This document shows positions 7,181 through 8,826 of a DNA stretch of 8,826 nt, piece after piece. Below the pieces are notes generated by a model. The model was not told the origin of the DNA. It was given only the letters and a program-made list of their open reading frames with translations, and made no database searches. Both the position numbers and the translations under genes were made by a program. Origin of the DNA: Alphaproteobacteria bacterium. GTDB lineage: Bacteria; Pseudomonadota; Alphaproteobacteria; Rs-D84. How positions within the stretch are numbered: position 1 is the first letter of the stretch; each line of letters starts with the position of its first letter. The stretch covers positions 1-8,826 of the forward strand of contig JAFOXU010000114.1 of the NCBI GenBank assembly GCA_017425725.1, read 5' to 3'.

Positions 7181-7915
7181 ATGGGAAGCACACCATCAGC
7201 ACCAGTATATAATAAAGATGCGGACATCGCAGAACAAACAAGATTAAACCAAGCGGCAGGTTTGCAACAATATGCAAATGTGTCAAGTCCTTTGGGTGGA
7301 TATAGTGTATCTGTTGACCCAACGACAGGTCAAATGACAATAAATAAAACATTGTCAGAAAACAGCAAATTAGCACAACAACAGCAATTAAAAGCCTTGG
7401 GTTCTTATACTGGTGACCCAACGCAAGCAGCAAATGCTTATTACAATGCACAGATGTCGTATTTACAGCCACAGTTAGACAGACAGGTTGAACGTGCCGA
7501 AAGTTCATTAACCAATCGTGGTTTGCCTTTGGGTTCAAATGCTTGGAACAATTACATGGGTGACATATACGATATACAAAATCGCACATTGTCTGCATTG
7601 AGTGACGAAGCATTGTTAAAAGGACAAAATTACCAAAGCAATATCTTGAATCAAGCAGCAATGTTGGGCGGTCAAGTAATAGATCCAACAATAGTTGCTG
7701 GTCAAGCAGGTGCAGGTTTAGAAAACACATACGGAAAACAGTTCCAAAACGAACAAGATCGTTATAAGACAGCGGTTGCACAAAAAAATGCAAACAGTCA
7801 AATGATGGGCGCACTTGGTAGCATTGGCGGTGCGGCATTAGGTTCAGTTATTCCTGGTGTTGGAACAGCATTAGGTGCATCGCTTGGTGGTGCATTAGGT
7901 GGTGCATTAAGTTAA
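7181..7915 (+). CDS. Putative ejection / internal virion protein with glycine-zipper tail
   Basis: A 244-residue protein with an AAGGGG site (7168-7173) overlapping the portal stop. The N-terminal part (20-70) carries NVSSPLGGYSVSVDPTTG and a Gln-rich helix (LAQQQQLKAL). Residues 86-145 are helical with QPQLDRQVERAESSL and NRGLPLGSNAWNNYMGDIYD, a pattern ('l...G...GS.a.......') I associate with small virion proteins next to podovirus portals, possibly DNA-ejection proteins. Residues 207-244 are a Gly/Ala-rich hydrophobic tail (MMGALGSIGGAALGSVIPG, then GTALGASLGGALGGALS) of the glycine-zipper type, able to insert into membranes, which would suit a protein that forms an ejection channel across the cell envelope. 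It corresponds in position to P22 gp7, but I would not assign homology. No signal peptide is seen. Confidence 0.55.
   Translation: MGSTPSAPVYNKDADIAEQTRLNQAAGLQQYANVSSPLGGYSVSVDPTTGQMTINKTLSENSKLAQQQQLKALGSYTGDPTQAANAYYNAQMSYLQPQLDRQVERAESSLTNRGLPLGSNAWNNYMGDIYDIQNRTLSALSDEALLKGQNYQSNILNQAAMLGGQVIDPTIVAGQAGAGLENTYGKQFQNEQDRYKTAVAQKNANSQMMGALGSIGGAALGSVIPGVGTALGASLGGALGGALS
7886..7909 (+). repeat. In-frame 12-base tandem duplication at gene end
   Basis: GGTGGTGCATTA occurs twice in direct tandem (7886-7897, 7898-7909), exact copies in frame, encoding GGAL-GGAL just before the final Ser and stop of the ejection-type protein. It lengthens the hydrophobic glycine-zipper tail by one four-residue unit, and looks like a slippage product. 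Confidence 0.8.
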
Positions 7916-7928
7916 TACGGCATAATTA

Positions 7929-7934
7929 AGGAGT
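7929..7934 (+). promoter_or_regulatory. Ribosome binding site of the second ejection-type gene
   Basis: AAGGAG, six-base spacer-type arrangement GTAAAAC to the ATG at 7940. The surrounding AAGGAGTAAAA is identical to the site before the fibre assembly-like gene, so the phage uses a near-uniform initiation signal in its late operon. Confidence 0.6.
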
Positions 7935-7939
7935 AAAAC

Positions 7940-8755
7940 ATGACACCAGTTCAAGAATTACAGTTGAGAAACGCATTGAATCCAATGACACCATCAACAA
8001 CCACACAGCGCACACAATACGAACCAGATAAATTGCAGGCATTAAAAGCAGCATTGGCATCCCCAAGACAAACAATGTCTGGCACGGAAGCATTTGCTAA
8101 TGCTTTGGCACAATACCCAGAAGCACGCAGTTTTACAGGTGGCTTTGGTGAAGAAATAATAAACCCATGGGCGGTTGGATTATCGTCATTGGCACGTGGT
8201 TTTGGTAGTGCATACGGAGCAAAAACGGCAGATGAACGTGCAGTAGCGAATCAAGCCCGTGAAGATGCGATTAAAGCGGCAGAATTGGACAACGAAGCAG
8301 CAAAGAAAGTTATTACAGACCAGGTTAAATATGACGAACGTGCTGCTGAAAAACAAGAAGCAAAAATCAAACAAGCCCAACAAGAAGCGTTACAAAAAGA
8401 TGCCGCATTGAGTGCTTTACATAACCTAGATGAATTAGCAAAAAGTGGTTCTATAACAGCATTAAATAAATCAACAGATAATTGGGCATTAAGTAAAGAA
8501 TCATCAAGAAATATTGGAAAACGTGAACAAGCATTGTCTGCTTTAATTCCTTTAACGAATGCTGTTGCAAAGGCGTCTGGTGGTTCTGGTATTAACACTT
8601 TGGGTGAAATGATGGCTTATGTTGGTTTGCCAGAAAATGCAACATCTGCACAAATTAAAGGTGCTTTGCCGGGAATTGTTAAAAAATTAGGTTTGGAAGA
8701 AGATTATTATCAAATGAGTCCAGTATCAAATACAAATAACGGAATGGCTTTTTAA
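7940..8755 (+). CDS. Putative internal virion protein, helical, function unknown
   Basis: A 271-residue protein I do not recognise as a named family. Visible: a low-complexity Thr/Pro/Gln N-terminus (1-35), a region with GTEAFANALAQYPEARSFTG and GEEIINPWAVGLSSLARGFG (48-89), then a charged helical segment of about 100-155 (Ala/Glu/Lys/Gln-rich, likely coiled coil), a polar linker with KSGSITALNKSTDNWALSKE (168-187), and a C-terminal helical segment with REQALSALIPLTNAVAKASG, GINTLGEMMAYVGLPENATS and IKGALPGIVKKLGLEED (195-255). The C-terminal part has amphipathic helices that could bind membranes or other virion proteins. No enzyme motif, metal site, signal peptide or strong transmembrane span is seen. 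Its place between the gp7-like gene and the next gene, with 24-base and 16-base gaps, suggests a part of the ejection machinery carried inside the head. This is context inference only. Confidence 0.55.
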   Translation: MTPVQELQLRNALNPMTPSTTTQRTQYEPDKLQALKAALASPRQTMSGTEAFANALAQYPEARSFTGGFGEEIINPWAVGLSSLARGFGSAYGAKTADERAVANQAREDAIKAAELDNEAAKKVITDQVKYDERAAEKQEAKIKQAQQEALQKDAALSALHNLDELAKSGSITALNKSTDNWALSKESSRNIGKREQALSALIPLTNAVAKASGGSGINTLGEMMAYVGLPENATSAQIKGALPGIVKKLGLEEDYYQMSPVSNTNNGMAF

Positions 8756-8771
8756 TAAAAAAGGACAACAA

Positions 8772-8826
8772 ATGAGTGTGTTTTTAACAAATAATGAATT
8801 ACAAGCATTTGCTAAAAACGGTATTA
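8772..8826 (+). CDS. Start of a further virion gene, 3' end cut by window
   Basis: An ATG at 8772 follows an AAGGA site (8761-8765) at normal spacing and opens a frame that stays open to the window edge, 18 full codons: MSVFLTNNELQAFAKNGI. Gap to the upstream gene is 16 bases, like the other genes of this operon. The start resembles N-termini of phage structural proteins, and its position after two ejection-type genes fits a larger internal virion protein, but too little is visible for a function. Confidence 0.6.
   Translation, partial: MSVFLTNNELQAFAKNGI

Noticed and set aside
7152..7838. A 228-codon open frame on the minus strand opposite the first ejection-type gene
   Set aside because: It lies opposite a well-supported gene, has odd composition (His, Cys, Leu rich), no ribosome binding site and no recognisable motif; it is a shadow of the A-rich, stop-poor coding strand.
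1..8826. Recoding of TGA as tryptophan, suggested by the absence of TGA stops
   Set aside because: Trp is always TGG and no in-frame TGA appears in any gene; TAA preference in A+T-rich DNA explains the pattern.
1..8826. CRISPR array, insertion sequence, attachment site, toxin-antitoxin or defence genes
   Set aside because: No spaced direct repeats, transposase, integrase, tRNA-end duplication or small paired genes were seen; the window is filled with phage structural genes.

Overview
This window is a stretch of a tailed bacteriophage (Caudoviricetes), or of a prophage. Every supportable gene lies on the + strand, the genes are packed with gaps of 6-24 bases or a short overlap, and nearly all are virion structural genes. 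The set (capsid protein, short neck adaptor, gp10-like stabilisation/hub protein, collar-type fibre, large portal, putative ejection proteins) and the absence of tape-measure, sheath or long-tube genes suggest a short-tailed podovirus with a P22-like neck plan. The DNA is A+T-rich. Start sites repeatedly carry an AAGGAG-TAAAA style ribosome binding site. The standard genetic code fits: of nine visible stops, eight are TAA, one is TAG and none is TGA. The host cannot be identified from the sequence; a Gram-negative host is only an inference from the P22-like parts.

Left part (1-1422): the 3' part of the major capsid protein gene, a compact GNRA-loop hairpin terminator, then a small Ala/Gly/Ser/Thr-rich virion protein, probably a capsid decoration protein. 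Its natural reading frame, placed by a strong ribosome binding site, is broken by an in-frame TAA at codon 8. A 144-base intergenic region follows with two tandem stem-loops; the second looks like a strong intrinsic terminator. The two most abundant capsid proteins would thus be separated from the downstream genes and from each other by terminators.

Middle part (1423-5162): a head-to-tail adaptor with an apparent inserted beta-type module, a gp10-like beta-rich stabilisation/hub protein whose start overlaps the adaptor by 11 bases, a short fibre with a phage collar domain, and a tail-fibre-assembly-like protein.

Right part (5169-8826): the portal protein with a long glutamine-rich helical C-terminus, two putative ejection (internal virion) proteins, one with a glycine-zipper hydrophobic tail, and the first 18 codons of a further gene. 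The portal gene lies downstream of the neck and fibre genes instead of upstream of the capsid gene as in P22, a noticeable rearrangement.

No defence system, CRISPR array, tRNA, insertion sequence or obviously new biological system is visible. The points most worth a second look are the in-frame stop in the decoration gene, the domain insertion in the adaptor, the portal position and the paired hairpins after the decoration gene.
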